Of a stretch of DNA of 64,000 bases, positions 23,657 through 36,922 are shown piece by piece. The stretch is from the NCBI RefSeq assembly GCF_020283565.1, contig NC_060060.1:18786001-18850000 (forward strand). Direction: 5' to 3'. This stretch comes from Trifolium pratense (taxonomy: Eukaryota > Streptophyta > Magnoliopsida > Fabales > Fabaceae). The translations under genes and the position numbers were made by a program. The notes under the pieces were generated by a model. The model did no database searches, was not told the DNA's origin, and saw only the letters and a list, made by a program, of their open reading frames with translations. The stretch's first letter is position 1. Each line of letters opens with the position of its first letter.

Positions 23657-24436
23657 CTAGGGCTTCTTACCAAGAGTGTGTTTGTTGTTATGCATCCAAA
23701 CCTTAAGAACATGACGCTTAACACCACTTTCATTGCAAAAATCTTGAACCAAACCTTCATCATGTTTCTGAATTCTCCAACCCAATTTCTCAGCTAATTC
23801 CAACATCTTATCTTTCTGCTCCGGTGTGAACTTTGTTCTATGTCTCTTCTTACTAGACCCACCACCACTTGGATTCGAAACATCTTCTTGCTCTTCTCTC
23901 GTACTCTGAGTCCCTCCACCTCCACCGGAGGTGGATGGCAGAGCAAGTGTCCCCGGCCTCTGCTGTCCAGAAACATGCAAATACCCGGCCGGGGTACGAT
24001 AGTATGCCGCAAATTGTGGCGGAGGTGGTGGGTGGTGACCATGATGTGTCAACAGAAAAGGGTCACCACCACCGGTGATAATATCCGTGGTCTCTTTGCG
24101 ATGGAAATTACGGTGGCAATTACAAGCAGCACATTTTAAAGACTCCAAACTTCCTTCATTTCCAGCTGGCATAAACTCGCCGCAACCGTCGAGAGCATGA
24201 CCACCAATTCCGACAGCATGATTCTTTAAACACTCTCTATACCTTGATTTTCCGTTTCCGACACCGATGTTACTGTTTCCGTTGTTGTTGTTGTTAACCA
24301 TGATGTTTCTGAGTGGCTGAGACACCATGATAGGTTCAGTTCCACCTGGCATCTTAACTCGGGATGAGTTAGGTAACGAGTCATAACTCGCACATAACTC
24401 TTCCTCTTGTTCTTCTTGATCTTCTTCAAATTCCAT
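23657..24436 (-). CDS. Zinc-finger homeodomain (ZF-HD) transcription factor
   Basis: Intronless gene for 259 residues. The start at 24436 (MEFEED) has context AAAAATGG; the frame continues upstream but offers no ATG. Residues 1-15 are acidic. Residues 64-115 form the ZF-HD dimerisation domain ([39 protein letters not shown]), with the Cys/His ligands all present. About 120-195 is a His/Pro/Gly-rich linker. Residues 196-255 form the homeodomain ([33 protein letters not shown]), whose recognition helix has VWMHNNK in place of the classical WFxN core, as usual for ZHDs. ZHD proteins bind DNA as homo- or heterodimers in the nucleus and act in growth and stress responses. The domain order and acidic start resemble Arabidopsis ZHD1/ZHD2. 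The 5' leader contains an (AGT)n/(AAT)n run at 24461-24490. Confidence 0.95.
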   Translation of the reverse strand: MEFEEDQEEQEEELCASYDSLPNSSRVKMPGGTEPIMVSQPLRNIMVNNNNNGNSNIGVGNGKSRYRECLKNHAVGIGGHALDGCGEFMPAGNEGSLESLKCAACNCHRNFHRKETTDIITGGGDPFLLTHHGHHPPPPPQFAAYYRTPAGYLHVSGQQRPGTLALPSTSGGGGGTQSTREEQEDVSNPSGGGSSKKRHRTKFTPEQKDKMLELAEKLGWRIQKHDEGLVQDFCNESGVKRHVLKVWMHNNKHTLGKKP

Positions 24437-27400
24437 TTTTGTAGCAAAATTTGGAAGCAATAGTAATAGTAATAGTAATAATTAATAATAATTTGAGTTG
24501 AAATTGAAAGAAGAAAGAAAAAAAACTAAAACTAAGACTAAGGAACATTCACTTTTCACTTTCTTTGTTCAAAGGAAGGTTTCAATTTTGTTCATTCCAA
24601 ATTCATATAGAAATATACACCACTCACAAATTCTCTTTCTCTGTGATGGACCATTGATGATGACCTTTTACCGGCTATGTCCGGTTAGATGGTAACTTTT
24701 GGTTTTTAACTTAGTGGAGATGAATGAGTAAATTTAACTGTGAAAATGTTTAACTTTTTTCACTTTTATGGGGACAATAGTACTCTGCTCTGGTAGTAGC
24801 AGGAGTATGAGCCAAAGGACGAATCACAAAAGAGGAAAACGACAAAAACAACTAATAAATCAAATATTGTTTTCCTGCAATATCATATTTTGTTTAATTA
24901 ATTAATATTGTTTTTTATTTTATTTTTTTAATAAAAAATCTCACAAAGTGTTTTAATGTATGTCCCCGTGAGTTTATCTCGGTTGGTATGTCGCGTTATA
25001 TATGTAGGAGTCGAGTTTCGAATCCCGAACACTCAATTTATTTGTCTTTAAGGTGGAGTTTCTGGCCACTAGACTATTTGACAAGAAAAAATTTAGACTT
25101 TAATTAAACTGAAAGTGCTTCAACCAAGTCATTGAGCTCCAATAGTTAATGAACTTCTTTTAAGACGGATCTTTCAAAATAATCGGAGTTCGATTTTTGA
25201 TAGAAACTCACAATTAATCTCTAAATTTAGACTTTAATAAATTACTGGAACTTTCTTTTCCTAAAACCAAAAGGTTAATACCAATTTTTTCTTTTTTAAA
25301 AAGACTCGTGTTATTTTATTAAATTGTAAGAGACTCGAGTAAGACTTCTATATCAACACCAAAGATTAGATGACAATTTATAGAATAATCGATGTATATA
25401 TATATAAGAAAATATAATTTTGGGCTGGCAATGACCCAATTGGCTCCATGTGAAGCTTTGTTCGTGTCTTTAGTCCTATGAAAGTTAGGGTTTAATTAAC
25501 AAGAAAATGTGTGCATTGCTAATTTACACTTTAATGTTTTAGGTAGATGTAAATTAGCGACCTTATATAGAACTACTCTCCGTAACAAAGGTCACAAGCT
25601 ACTAATATAGACCAAACTCACGACATTAACCATAATTACCTAACGGATAAGATGGATAGCTTAATTGATCGAGCTAAGGATTAAAAAGTTTGAGACTCAA
25701 AATTTAAGTCTTGATAAGAAGGAAAAAATTAACATTTAAAACAATTAACATGCTAATTATTTATCATTAATAAAAATAGTTACCTAACAATATACGCTTG
25801 TGGATGTGTTCCATTCAAATTTTAATATTATATGAAAGAGAAAAACAATGTACAATTTTACATTATAAGTTAAATGAGCTTTTTTATAGAATCATTAAAA
25901 TATGTGAAATTTTAAAATTGCCCTTATAGTAAAGTGTAACAAAAACGAGGTTATTATTATAATAAGGGAGGAAGGAATAACAAAAGTACCAAACAATATA
26001 TTTAGAGATTTTTTTTTTTTGGTATTATATTTAGAGATTTTTAGGTTCTACGTTTGTAATTGTTAGATTTTTTAAGATTTTTAGGTAATATTTAATTTTT
26101 TTAAGTAATAAATAGATCGATTATGTTTTTAACCGATTGTATTGTTACAATTCGAGTTAACTTTTATGACTTTGTTACACTATGACAGTTAACGAAGACT
26201 TGTGGTGGTTCCTAAGAACCCCCTATTCATCCTTGCTCTCTATTTCGTGATCAAAAGTTTGGAAATGCGGAAATCTTGACTCCTATATAGACTTTTTTTA
26301 TGTTGAGTGTTTTGATTAAAAAGTTACTTGTTAGAGGAAATTAACTGAAAAGTTAACTGTGCAACACAAATATATATGTTTGATAATATTTCTTTTTCAT
26401 AAATTTATAATTTATTTTCACTACATTTTAGGTTATAAGCTTATAAACTTATATTAAAAAAACATTGTATGTTTGTAACATTTTTCCTCATAACTTACAG
26501 TTTAATTTTCCTACATTCAACTTATTAAAAAAAAAAATTTAAGAAATTTGGAAACATGATAAATTTAGCCACGGGGCAGCAAGTGGTGAGGGAAACTCAA
26601 ACTCCAAAGACAAAACAGTACAGTGAAACTGAAAGGCTGTAGTGTAAGCTAATTTCAGGGTGACTGTTCCTTTCCATAGTTCACGCATTCCCCCGTACCT
26701 GTAACAAACTGACGCCGATGGGACCTGTTCACGGTGGCGCGTGGAGTGGCGCGTTGAGTAAAAGGATCAGATTATTTTTTCGTTCGTTCCAACATGGGAG
26801 GAATCAAATGGGAAAGATGATGATGTGTTTGGTGTGGGGGTACTACATTACATAATAGGCACTAGTACTACTAGCATAGCATGGCATAGGTGTAGAAGAG
26901 ATAGACAGGGACACAAGAATTCATAGAATTTAGTTGAAGAATATATATAGACTAGATGCATAACATTTTTAATTAAACTAAAATATTAATTTTTTTAGTA
27001 TATGAGATTGAAGGGAGTACACTTATAAAATGTATAAAATTAAAGCTTCGATTGGATTTGCAAGTCAAGATGATGGAACTATTACATGCGTTGTTATAGA
27101 CATTATAATATACTATAAATTTAAATGCAGTTTTAGTCACTTACTGTATTTTACAAAAGGTATAATTTTGGTTCTCTATTTTTTAATATATTTTTTTTTT
27201 TGCGCAATTTTAGTTTCTCTATAATTATAAAAGTGATTTTGACATACTTTTATATTTTGACTGGGAGACTCACTTATACGTTGCTCAAATTCAACTCTTT
27301 CAATCAATGTGAAATTTAACCCACACTTAATAGACTTAACATTTTCTTTCAAGTGTGAGAATATGTGCAAATCACCACTACTCGCTCTCCTATCAACCAG

Positions 27401-29980
27401 ACTTTGATAACATAGTTGTGCATTAAGAGGGAGTCTCATCGAGTTGAATCAACACATTAGGTCATGAACAACTATATTGATAGTGACTTTGATATCACAT
27501 TTTCATTCAAAACTTTAAAGCATCAAGTTTATAGGTCATCCCACATATTTATTGTTCAACATTAATTTTTTGATTATGTGAGACTTAATTCACACTTGAT
27601 AGATCTCAACATTATAGTAACCACTAACATTATTGAAGAGTACAGGGAAGCTTAAGGAGAAAATGGGTCAACGCTTAGGATCACAAGAGAGGGAGACTTA
27701 ACCACTCATACTTGAAACCCAACAATCTCCTATCATTAGGTTAATGGGTCACCTATCATATAAATCCAACATTCTTCAAATACATAGTTAATGTGAGACT
27801 TAACCACTCACACTTGAAACCCAACAATCTCCCCCCAAGTGTGAGTTCTCACATTTATAGTTAATCCAATAACCTTATGGCTGGAGATGTGGTGTCTCCC
27901 TTTCTTGTAAGAAGAATGTCAGATTTACAAAAAAGATAACTCATTAACCTAACATCTTAAAATTTTGCATGGAGATATAATGTCTTTATCTCTTATTCGT
28001 TTGGTTTAATGAAAAGAAAGTGGAAGGAAATAAAATTAAATAAACCAATAAATGAATTTACATTAACTTTATTCTAAGTACATTTATTAATTTCGGTAAT
28101 TTTCTTTTCTACTTCATTATTTTCACTCAACCAAACCTAAACCTAAAAATTTCTGAACATTAATCCATTAATCCATTATTTCTGATGAGTTCTCCCAAAT
28201 TCCCTAACAAAAGTAATCATGTGGCATGCATGGGATTCTGCAGTCTAATCACACCAATTAAATTAACAAATGGCCCCTAAGTAATGGATGCATAAAGGGA
28301 TTCCACGACTCCTTACCTTTGTTTGACAAGTACAATATTATTAGAAAACTCTTAAATTACAATTATGCAACTTATGACCCCTGCCCTTGGATCAAATAGC
28401 CATCAAATCACCCATGGTTGTCAATTGTCATATATATCCTTTATTCAGGACTTTATCTTTTATTTTCTTTTTAGTTATTTTTTGGGATTGTCTTTTTTTT
28501 TAGTAGTATTTCTTAATCAAAGATATAAATATTTTTGGCCAAGATTATTCAATTTCAAGCAAAATATAATACCATAAACTTTGTACTTATCAAAACAAGA
28601 TAATGTACATTTGGACGTATTAAGGGGAATACATTTATTCACACAAAAAGGACATTGTGAAGATAATTATGAATCAGTGATCACTGGGGTACATGTCATG
28701 GTCTGAATACATTGTCGATTCATATAATCGTAAGCAAAATTAAATAGTCAATATTTTAACTTTCAATCACTTCATCGAGTCAGATAAATTTTAGCTAAAA
28801 CAAGTAATAAAATTAAATAAAGACAATAATTACAAAATAGACCAATGTTGGGGAAAAGATAAGGAAGGAGGAAAGATAAAAGAGGGGATCGTGCTAATCC
28901 TCATACAAGATCCAAAGTGGCTAATCCATCGAAAAATTAATGTGTTTTATGTTACATGTATTTCCCTATTAAACAAATATGCAAATTAATTAGTGTACAC
29001 GTGAAACTTACCTAAAAATACATCAACGTTCAGACACAAAAGTTGGAGCATGCATAATGAAGCTTTCTTCTTTTGAAAATAGGATTTAATAAGTATTTAG
29101 GCATTTTTAGATTGATAAAATGAAGCTATCTTCGAGTGCTGGGAAACCTATCTTCTCTCGCTCGATTGAGCGCTACTTGCCTATTGACAAAAGTCATTTC
29201 CGAAAAAGTCTTCGTGCTCAACTCGCTTTGTTTGTTGAAAGTTTGTAATCCAACTAATGTAACTACCAAAAACTACGGAGCGCGATTCTGCCATTCACAT
29301 CATTAATCTAAACATGCACGTAATCAATCAATTGTTGTTGAATTTGATGGTAAAATCGAAAAGATATTCCATCCGACCTTAATTATAAGAAAATACTTTT
29401 TCTCAAATTCATTGAATAACTGATGTATTTAACTTTTATTATAGATTAGATATATCAGTTATTCAATGAATTTAAAAACGAATATTTACTTAAGATCTAA
29501 GGGATTACATCATTTTCTTTTTTCAAAAGAATCATTTCATTTCATTGTATGGTACAAAACAAACATAAGAATTTATTAGTTACCTATACAATTATAAATT
29601 CTGTAGAAATACTCGTGCACTGATTTGCAGTGATCTTAATTAACTCACACGAACTCATTAGAGAGTACTTGTACACAGCTAGCATTGTACTGTACAAAGA
29701 TGACCTAGCCCCCTCCTCAACTGAGTTACATTGTATTTTGTTCAATCATAATTTTTTATATTGAATTTTGTTCGATCATCATTTTTTTATAGAAAAATCG
29801 CAAACCCTCATTTCAAGACTCACAACTACTCTAATTTTAATATATATACTTAAAACATTAGAGTTGTTGCGGTAAATTTTATTTATCTTGCGGTTGAACT
29901 CTAAATTAATACCAATGCGATTATAGATATCACAATGGTAGAGAAAATTTGGTGTCATAAAATATTTTTGTATCACCAAT
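24437..29980. other. ZHD upstream region and long intergenic stretch
   Basis: Upstream of the ZHD start, about 0.3 kb is GA/CT-rich (leader and promoter on the minus strand), with TATATTTCTATATG near 24615. Beyond it I see no supported gene. A SINE-like piece with B-box GTTTCGAATCCCG is at 24964-25085. Repeated phrases around CACTTGAAACCCAACAATCTCC at 27700-27840 look like fragments of a retroelement. A small open frame at 29120-29248 is listed as a finding. Confidence 0.5.
29365..29508. mobile_element. MITE-like hairpin
   Basis: AAATTCATTGAATAACTGAT at about 29404 pairs with ATCAGTTATTCAATGAATTT at about 29453, with outer arms CTTAATTATAAGAAAATA and AATATTTACTTAAGATCTAAG also partly complementary. 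No coding content. Confidence 0.5.
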
Positions 29981-30120
29981 GGCTAGTTGATTCAGTGATG
30001 ATTGACGTTGAACTTGGTAGGAAGGACAACAGTTCAATCTCTCGCAACTGCGATCGGGTGAGACTGAAACCATTTGATGCTAGAACTGATATACGAAACA
30101 AATTAAACCGGTGATGAAAG
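29981..30120 (+). mobile_element. SINE family B, copy 1
   Basis: Shares GTGATGATTGACGTTGAACTTGGTAGGAAGGAC-type sequence with copies at 34441, 37092 and 50717. Each has a tRNA-like start, a B-box-like ACAGTTCAATC and a body containing TGAAACCATTTGATG. The copy is degenerate. Confidence 0.6.
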
Positions 30121-32195
30121 TAAAAAATAAAATAAAAATTGTATCATTTTATTTTCTTATTATTGTTATTGTGTGTCAGCTGGTGGGAAACCACAGAAAA
30201 AACAAATACAAAATGAGAAACAAGATATATATTTTAATAGTATTAAAACAGTGATATTGTGACCACCAAACCAAAACCAACCATATATATCCATGAATGA
30301 ACTAACGATGAAATGAAAACTATTTCACTGTCTCTCTCCATTGCACGCCATGACGCAATTCTTCATTAACTTTTCTTTCTCAAAAAAATGAACACAGTGA
30401 CATGAAGAATAAATAGATAAAGGAGTTAAGAAAAGTTATGTGTTCTCTTCTCTTCTCTTCTCTCCATGGGAGGTTGAGAGAGAATTGAGGAAAAAGAGAA
30501 AGAGATAGTGACAAGACAAAAAAAGAATAGGACGACCGTGAATTTGTATACAGTACTATTTATTTTCTTTCTATAATATTCTTCTGCAGCTTTAATTTTC
30601 TCTCTCTAATGCACACACACTGTACAGTACAAAAGATGATGAAAATTGAAACAAACAAAAACACACACGTATATAGTACGTATATACACTGAAAACCGTG
30701 GCCCCCTTAACTCAGCTTGCTTCTCGCAATGCCACTATTATCACCCACAATTCATCCACCAACCATGCATATAGTATAATAAAATCTACTTCAATCAACC
30801 AATCTCAACATGTATGGTATAGCTACAAAGGAAAATTCTAATATCTTACGCGTGAGTTTAATTTAGTTGACAGAGATATTACATTATATATGTAGAGGAC
30901 TGAAGTTTGAACCCCGATCATCACTCTTATTCATTTTAAAGTAGATTGACTTAAAAATTAAACATTTTCTTATATATAAAATGGTAGGGAGTATTAGATT
31001 GGCTTATGAGAACCTACTGTCTAACTTCGATCAAGGCCATGCCAAACTAGTTTTTAAATAGAATGGACTAAATATATTTTAGAAATTTATATTTTTCTTC
31101 TATTTGATTTATTGTTTTTAGATCTACAAATTTAAAACAAAGTAATAACATTTCACCCTCTTTATTTTTTCATTTAGTTCTTCTATCTTTTGGTACATTG
31201 TGTATAAGATATTAAACTATTTGAAAATTAGGAATTACGATATAAACTTTCAATTTAATGGTGAATTTTGTAAAATTCGTATTCGTTATAGTGTTTTCGG
31301 TGACTTGTGCACGGTGCACAACTTAAGAAACTTGTGCATCATAGAATTTGCCTATGGATATAATACTTGAGAGGGAGCGAAATGGTAGTGGAATGGAACA
31401 ACAAAGTTTAATAAATACTCACTCGATCGTTTTTATAAGTAATATTTTGAAAAAATGATACAGATTAAGAAAATTAATTTTTCTCATTAATATAATTCTA
31501 AAATTTTATATTTTATTCGAAATTAAACTAACCTTAGAATAACATGAAAAATAAGTCTCTCTAATTAATGCAATAATATTGTAATGAATTATTTTATTTT
31601 ACTTAATAAGGATATGAATGAAATTGTATGTTTAATATTGGATAAATTTCATTTAAAAATAAATAAAAAATAAATTTAAAGATTGTTTTTTATGAAAAGA
31701 ACAATAAAATAAATTCTAGAATATTCCTTATAAAAAAATCGATATTAAATTTATTAAATTGGGATTTGTGTAGGGAAGGAAAGGTGTGGCTATCTTAATT
31801 TCTATATCTCTGCAAGTTTGTTTTCTTACTCAAACAATGCTGCAGGATGGACATTCACTAATAATCTAATATAGTACATATTTTATCGATAATTAGTTTT
31901 TATCGAAAAATTTGATTGATCATTTTTAGTAAGATCGTCTCTTTTAATCATTTTTTAAGACTCGATTTTTAGTAGACATCGTAATAGAGCAGGGAGGGGG
32001 CGAATATTGTCTTTTCCAAACTCAAATCCATAAAGTCCGGGTTTTCCCAAACTCGTCTCAATTCTCAACGAGTATGAAATGTGGAACCCCAAACTCATAT
32101 CCAACAGGGTTCCGATCTTCCTGTGGCGATTCCATCTCACCTTGATATGAACTAATTGCGTTGAAGAACAAAAAGAGTACAGAGCAAACAAAAAA
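30121..32195. other. Gene-free stretch
   Basis: Contains GA/CT-rich runs (30440-30620), CA repeats (about 30610-30670), a SINE-like piece with B-box GTTTGAACCCCG at 30846-30950, and AT-rich sequence with a possible decayed MITE at 31418-31740. No supported gene. Confidence 0.5.
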
Positions 32196-33906
32196 ACGAG
32201 CCCTTGAAGAACATCAACAAAAACGATAGTCAGGAAGACCTAACCTATTACGGTTAAATAAATTTGAAACACTAAGAGGGATAGAATCCCACCAAATAAA
32301 ACCATTACCATAGAGGGCAATCGATGTGATTTTGTGTGCACAACTATTGTCTTCTTATGGTGGCTCTGCAAGTGCACATAACCGCAACCAAGTAATAAAG
32401 TGATAAGTTATCGTTCTTCACAAGTATTGTGCCAAAATTACTAGTTTCGCTTAGAAATTGGATAGTTTTGCATTCGTTTTGGTGTTTGGAGATAGTTGTG
32501 CTAATAAAATAAATTGCAGGAAAATAAATGTCTGGAAGAATAAATGAAAGGTGCGTGTGTGTCCACCCGGGGTGGTTAATTTCCTTGTTCCCATCTATCA
32601 GGACTAGTCTTCTAAAATAGGTTCGGAAACACTCGTTCCCTATTTCTATTACAAACTGATTAGAGCCTAGTTAGGGTTGCCTTACTCTGCTTAAATATCC
32701 TCGCCCCAGTAGGTTCCACTTACTTGTTTAAACTTTGGTATCATTACCCTTAAGGCTCAATTTGTCACAAGTTGTCACGTGTTCCTCAAAGTAGTCCTAA
32801 CTCTGTCTCAGGTATAATTTATCGTTCTAGACTAAGCTTTTAATCTTATACTAAGACCTCAGATACTGAGTTTAATGGTCTCATGTTGGACCTTAGAACA
32901 CCGTCCTTCGTTCGGGATAACTAGCTTCGTTTCCTATCCGATATCCACTAGCTCCTTAGATTTTATTCTAATGTGATCAGTATTAAAATAAATGTAAAAA
33001 CCAGACAATAAAATAGTTTCAATAGGAACAACTAAATTTATACCCAAATTATACAAAACCAAACATTCGTAAGGGAGTTCAACGACTCCACCTAACCTAG
33101 GAAAATAAATAACAGAGACAGAAAAGAAAAGAACCTTATTGGCCTTGAAGTTCCTTGGCCTCCTTGCCTTCTCCTTAGAGTTCTCCTAACTCTAGAGTAA
33201 ATATTCAATGTCTCTGAATATTTTGGAATGAATAATAGTGGAGGAGGAAGACTCTATTTATAGTTTTTCACCTGGGTTTGAGCTTTTTCTGCGCGTCCAT
33301 CACACCCATCGTGGTCACGATGACGTGTAATTTTGCCTCATTGTGGCCACGATGGATCATATCGTGGTACGATGGAAGATCTTCTCCAGATTTTATGCGT
33401 TCTTCAGCCGCCTTCATCGTGCCACGATGACAAGTAATCGTGGTACGATGGTAAAAATTTGTTGCAGATTTTCTTCAATTTAAACCGCCTTCTCATCGCG
33501 CCACGCTGGGATCTCATCATAGGTACGATGGTTGTGCTGTTTATTACGTTTTTGTCCTTTTTTGCTGTTTTTTCCACTTTTCTTGCTTCTGGGCCAAGTA
33601 ACTTCACTTTTTCAGGTATTTGTTTGCTTTTGGGCTTCAATTGCTATTAGAACTACCCTAAATTACTACTAAAAACATCATATAATTGACTGTCATCACC
33701 TTCTCTAAAGATATGAGAAATAATAAATCACATGTTCTTGGTTAACTTCACACAAATTAGCCACCTATTTCTTAACTTCCAAAAAAACAAGACCATGATT
33801 CTTAAAAACCATGGTAACCAATTGAGAATCTGTTTCCATCCAAAGAGATATCCAACCTTTTTTAGAAGCTAACTCAATTGCTATCATAAAATTATGAGTA
33901 CTTTAA
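32196..33906 (-). pseudogene. LINE-type RNase H (RVT_3) relic, split by an insertion
   Basis: On the minus strand 33906-33692 reads as an RVT_3 domain piece (AIELASKKGWISLWMETDSQ, WVANLCEVNQEHV after a stop, then SHIFREGDD in another frame). After the inserted segment it resumes at about 32354-32196 (SCAHKITSIALYGNGF, WWDSIPLSVSNLFNRNRLGL, LPDYRFC). These are the usual last motifs of plant non-LTR reverse transcriptase RNase H domains. Frameshifts and stops show it is dead. Confidence 0.65.
32355..33691. mobile_element. Insertion of about 1.34 kb, probably LTR-retroelement material
   Basis: Lies exactly between the two halves of the LINE relic. Flanks GTCTTC (32349-32354) and GTCATC (33692-33697) may be a 6-bp target duplication with one change. 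The interior is non-coding. It starts near GCAAGTGCACATAACCGCAA and carries several ATCGTGGTACGATGG or CATCGTGGCCACGATG-like imperfect palindromes at 33305-33535. The sequence style recalls long terminal or untranslated regions of large legume gypsy elements; that identity is inference. Confidence 0.5.
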
Positions 33907-34440
33907 AATCTCAAACCTTCACCGTATCACACCATGTGAGTTTTTTTCAATCATCATCATACTTGAAGAAGAAAATTTAAGAAATCTAAGTTGAATTTTG
34001 TTAGAATCAAATGTTTATCGGTGTGAAATATTTATTAATCTTTATCATATTATTTTCATCCATTAGATTTAGAGGAATGTAAGTTGAATTCAGCTGGCAT
34101 CAATGTAACATTGGTTTTTGAGAAGGAATATGATATTGATATTATTTACCAAAAAATTTAAAAGTAAAAACTAATGATATGTTACTGTATTTGTGGTGAC
34201 AAAGTCAAATGCTCGTTCCACTGGCATTCAGCTTACATCTAAATGGTAAGTTATTCTCACTAACAAGTGAGTGACTATTCATTTCTTGCGTGTAATCAAA
34301 TTTCTCACCCTCCCACACCCATCCCTATCCCTTGCATCGTATGAAAGTGCACCATGTGTAAATTTATGACATTTGCATTGTCAAGCCCCTCAAATCTTAC
34401 ATATTTATTCATGGCTAGTTTGCCTTGAGCTAAAACAACT

Positions 34441-34600
34441 AACCGAGTTGGTCTAGTGGTGATTGGTGCTGAATTTAGTAGTAATTAAGGATCACGGTTC
34501 GATCTTCCGCAGTTGCGATCGAGAGGAGATTGAAACCACTTGATGCCATAATTGACTCTCGACCAAATTAGACGGTCATATAGGCCGGATACCAATAATG
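34441..34600 (+). mobile_element. SINE family B, copy 2
   Basis: Best-preserved 5' end of the family: GTTGGTCTAGTGGTGATTGG resembles a tRNA A-box region, followed by B-box ACGGTTCGATC, then TTGAAACCACTTGATGCC and a 3' end GGCCGGATACCA. Confidence 0.65.
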
Positions 34601-36376
34601 GAAAAAAAGTAAGTTTTAACATTATACTTTTACTAAAAAAATTTAAGATATGAGATGTATAAATACTCTTATTTAGATATTATTCAACGTTTATTCTTGT
34701 AGTCAAAATATATAATTTTACTTTATACTTGACATATATCACAACATTCTCTCCATTTAGTGTGAATCTCTCTGCGTCTTTGATCCAATATCAAAAAACC
34801 ACTTGCACTTCTCTAGTACACCACTTAGTCGAATCGGGACTTTGATATTTGTTGTTAGGAAAGGAACACGAGTAAATCCCTAGACGGAAGCATACCAACA
34901 AATTAAAAAGAAATAAAAATACAACTAAAAAATATTATTACTCAATTTACAATTTTTGCAAAGATAAAATTGGAATTTCTCGTAACTATAATTCTTCAAT
35001 ATACTTAAAAGACTAGAGTTTTTGGGATCTCTAATTATAATAATTTTCTACTTAGACTAATTCGATGTGGAACTTGGATGAATATTCCTTTTAACACAAA
35101 ATATCACCGCTTCATACAAAGTCAGATATTTCTTCACTTTGTTATCAACTTTATACTCAAAGAAAAAAAAAATCATTAACATGACTAACCACATTTATAG
35201 AAGGAGTATTCTTGAATATTTTTATCTTCTCTTTTAGGTCTCACAAATCCTCCATAAATTTTGGACTTCTATATTGCCATAAAGAGATGCACTACATATC
35301 TACTTATCTTGGTCTTGTTGGAGGAGCAAATTTAGTCTTGCTTAACATCCGCTCTTTTATTTAATATAAGACTTTAACACACACTTGATACATTTCAATA
35401 TTCTCTTAAGGTTGCATTTTTTTTATAATTAAATATCATAAGACATTTTGGTATCAAATAAAAATATTGATAGAGTGCCAAGTGACTTTTATAAGAAAAA
35501 AATCCTTTTAAAATGAATACACCAACAAATAAATTTAAGGCGGCATATCTACCTAAGTTGTCCCTCCCACCTATAATGCAATAAAAAATTAATTAAAGAG
35601 GCAATGAGAACAAATCCTAGGTTACACTCCAAAGTGATCTTAATATTGTATAAAATAGAAAGTTTAAACACACACTGATGTTGAAACATAATAATATTAA
35701 TATATTTTCACAAAGTCAAGACAAAGGTCACATATATAAAGCACACCGACATAACTTACAACGATATTTGTTTGTTGGATTAATAGGGAAGCAAAACTAC
35801 CAAATCATCATCATTAGTGAAAGAACAATGATTTAGTGGAATAGTTGAATTGCATACTTTTGGTGTGTGATAATACCATATACTATAAACTTGTTTAAAT
35901 GGTTGAGGTCACTGTTGTGGTACAATAAAAACACTATGACACTGTTCCACACAAAAATGGGATTGTTGGTAAACATACTCATATTCCCTAACCATGCTTA
36001 ATTACTCTATCTAGTATCTATTCCTACTAGGACAAAGTAATAAGAAAAGCAAAAAAGGTAAGGGACCATGTAAATACATACATGAAATGAAATAAAGAGT
36101 ATACTTTATCACTACTTTTTTCTTTATAAAAATTACACATTTTTAGTAATTTTACGGGCTAACCATGCACAAGTGTGATTAATATTGTACTATGAAATGT
36201 ACAAAAAAAAAATATTGTACTATGAAAACTTTAAAGTAATAATTCATTGAATTAAATAAAAAATATGATGATCATAGTAAAAAATAATCTTTTCCATGGT
36301 AGAACACCATCTTTCTAGTGGATATAGAATTATCCAATATTACATATTCTAGAACAGTGTTTTAGCCACTCTCTAG
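34601..36376. other. Gene-free stretch
   Basis: AT-rich intergenic sequence. Isolated phrases between 35000 and 35420 resemble those at 27.2-27.8 kb, suggesting scattered retroelement remains. No supported gene. Confidence 0.45.
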
Positions 36377-36922
36377 AGTATTTGGTGCGGCCGTAATGCT
36401 CTTTTGTGGGATCACAAACCTTTTGACGTTTCTAAAGTTTGTTTACTCGCACAGGACACCATCCATTACTACAATTGGTGCAATATGGCCCTTGAAGAAC
36501 CTCATGTTTCAGCTAAAGATGTCACTTAGGTGAAGCTAAGTAACGGTTGGTTAAAGTGTAATGTTGATTGTGCCATCTTTTCAGCTGACATGTCATTTGG
36601 CATAGGTGTTTGTTTCTGTGATAGTTCAAACACTTTGGTGCAAGCTTGTACCTTATGTTTCCCTCACGTTGCTCATGCTGTTGAATATGAGGTTTCGGCC
36701 CTTCTTGTTGCTCTTCAAATTGTAGTGGAAAGTGGTTATGCTCAGGTCAACTTTGAGAGTGACTGTCAAGCCGTGGTTATTGCTATAACAAACAGTGATG
36801 CTTATGTTAATGAATTAGGCGTTATTTTGACAAGTTGCAGGTCCCTTATTTCATCAAATGCTAGCTACAATCTAGCTTTTATTAGAAGACAAGCTAATAG
36901 AGTCACTCATAATCTTAGCTAG
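36377..36922 (+). pseudogene. LINE-type RNase H (RVT_3) relic
   Basis: The frame reads SIWCGRNALLWDHKPFDVSKV, then ALEEPHVSAKDVT, an in-frame TAG, then VKLSNGWLKCNVDCAIFS, FGIGVCFCDSSNTLVQA, EYEVSALLVALQIVVESGY, VNFESDCQAVV and a final FIRRQANRVTHNLS. Conserved RNase H features (W.KCNVD, E..AL, FESD, RQAN) are visible. The TAG stands where the family usually has Trp. No reverse transcriptase sequence is present upstream, so it is a 5'-truncated LINE remnant. Confidence 0.75.

Noticed and set aside
23840..24139. Plus-strand open frame of 99 codons
   Set aside because: Antisense to the ZHD gene, whose minus strand carries the full zinc finger and homeodomain.
27640..27850. Repeated CCCAACAATCTCC phrases as a possible CRISPR-like array
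   Set aside because: Only two or three irregular occurrences in a plant genome; fits retroelement debris.
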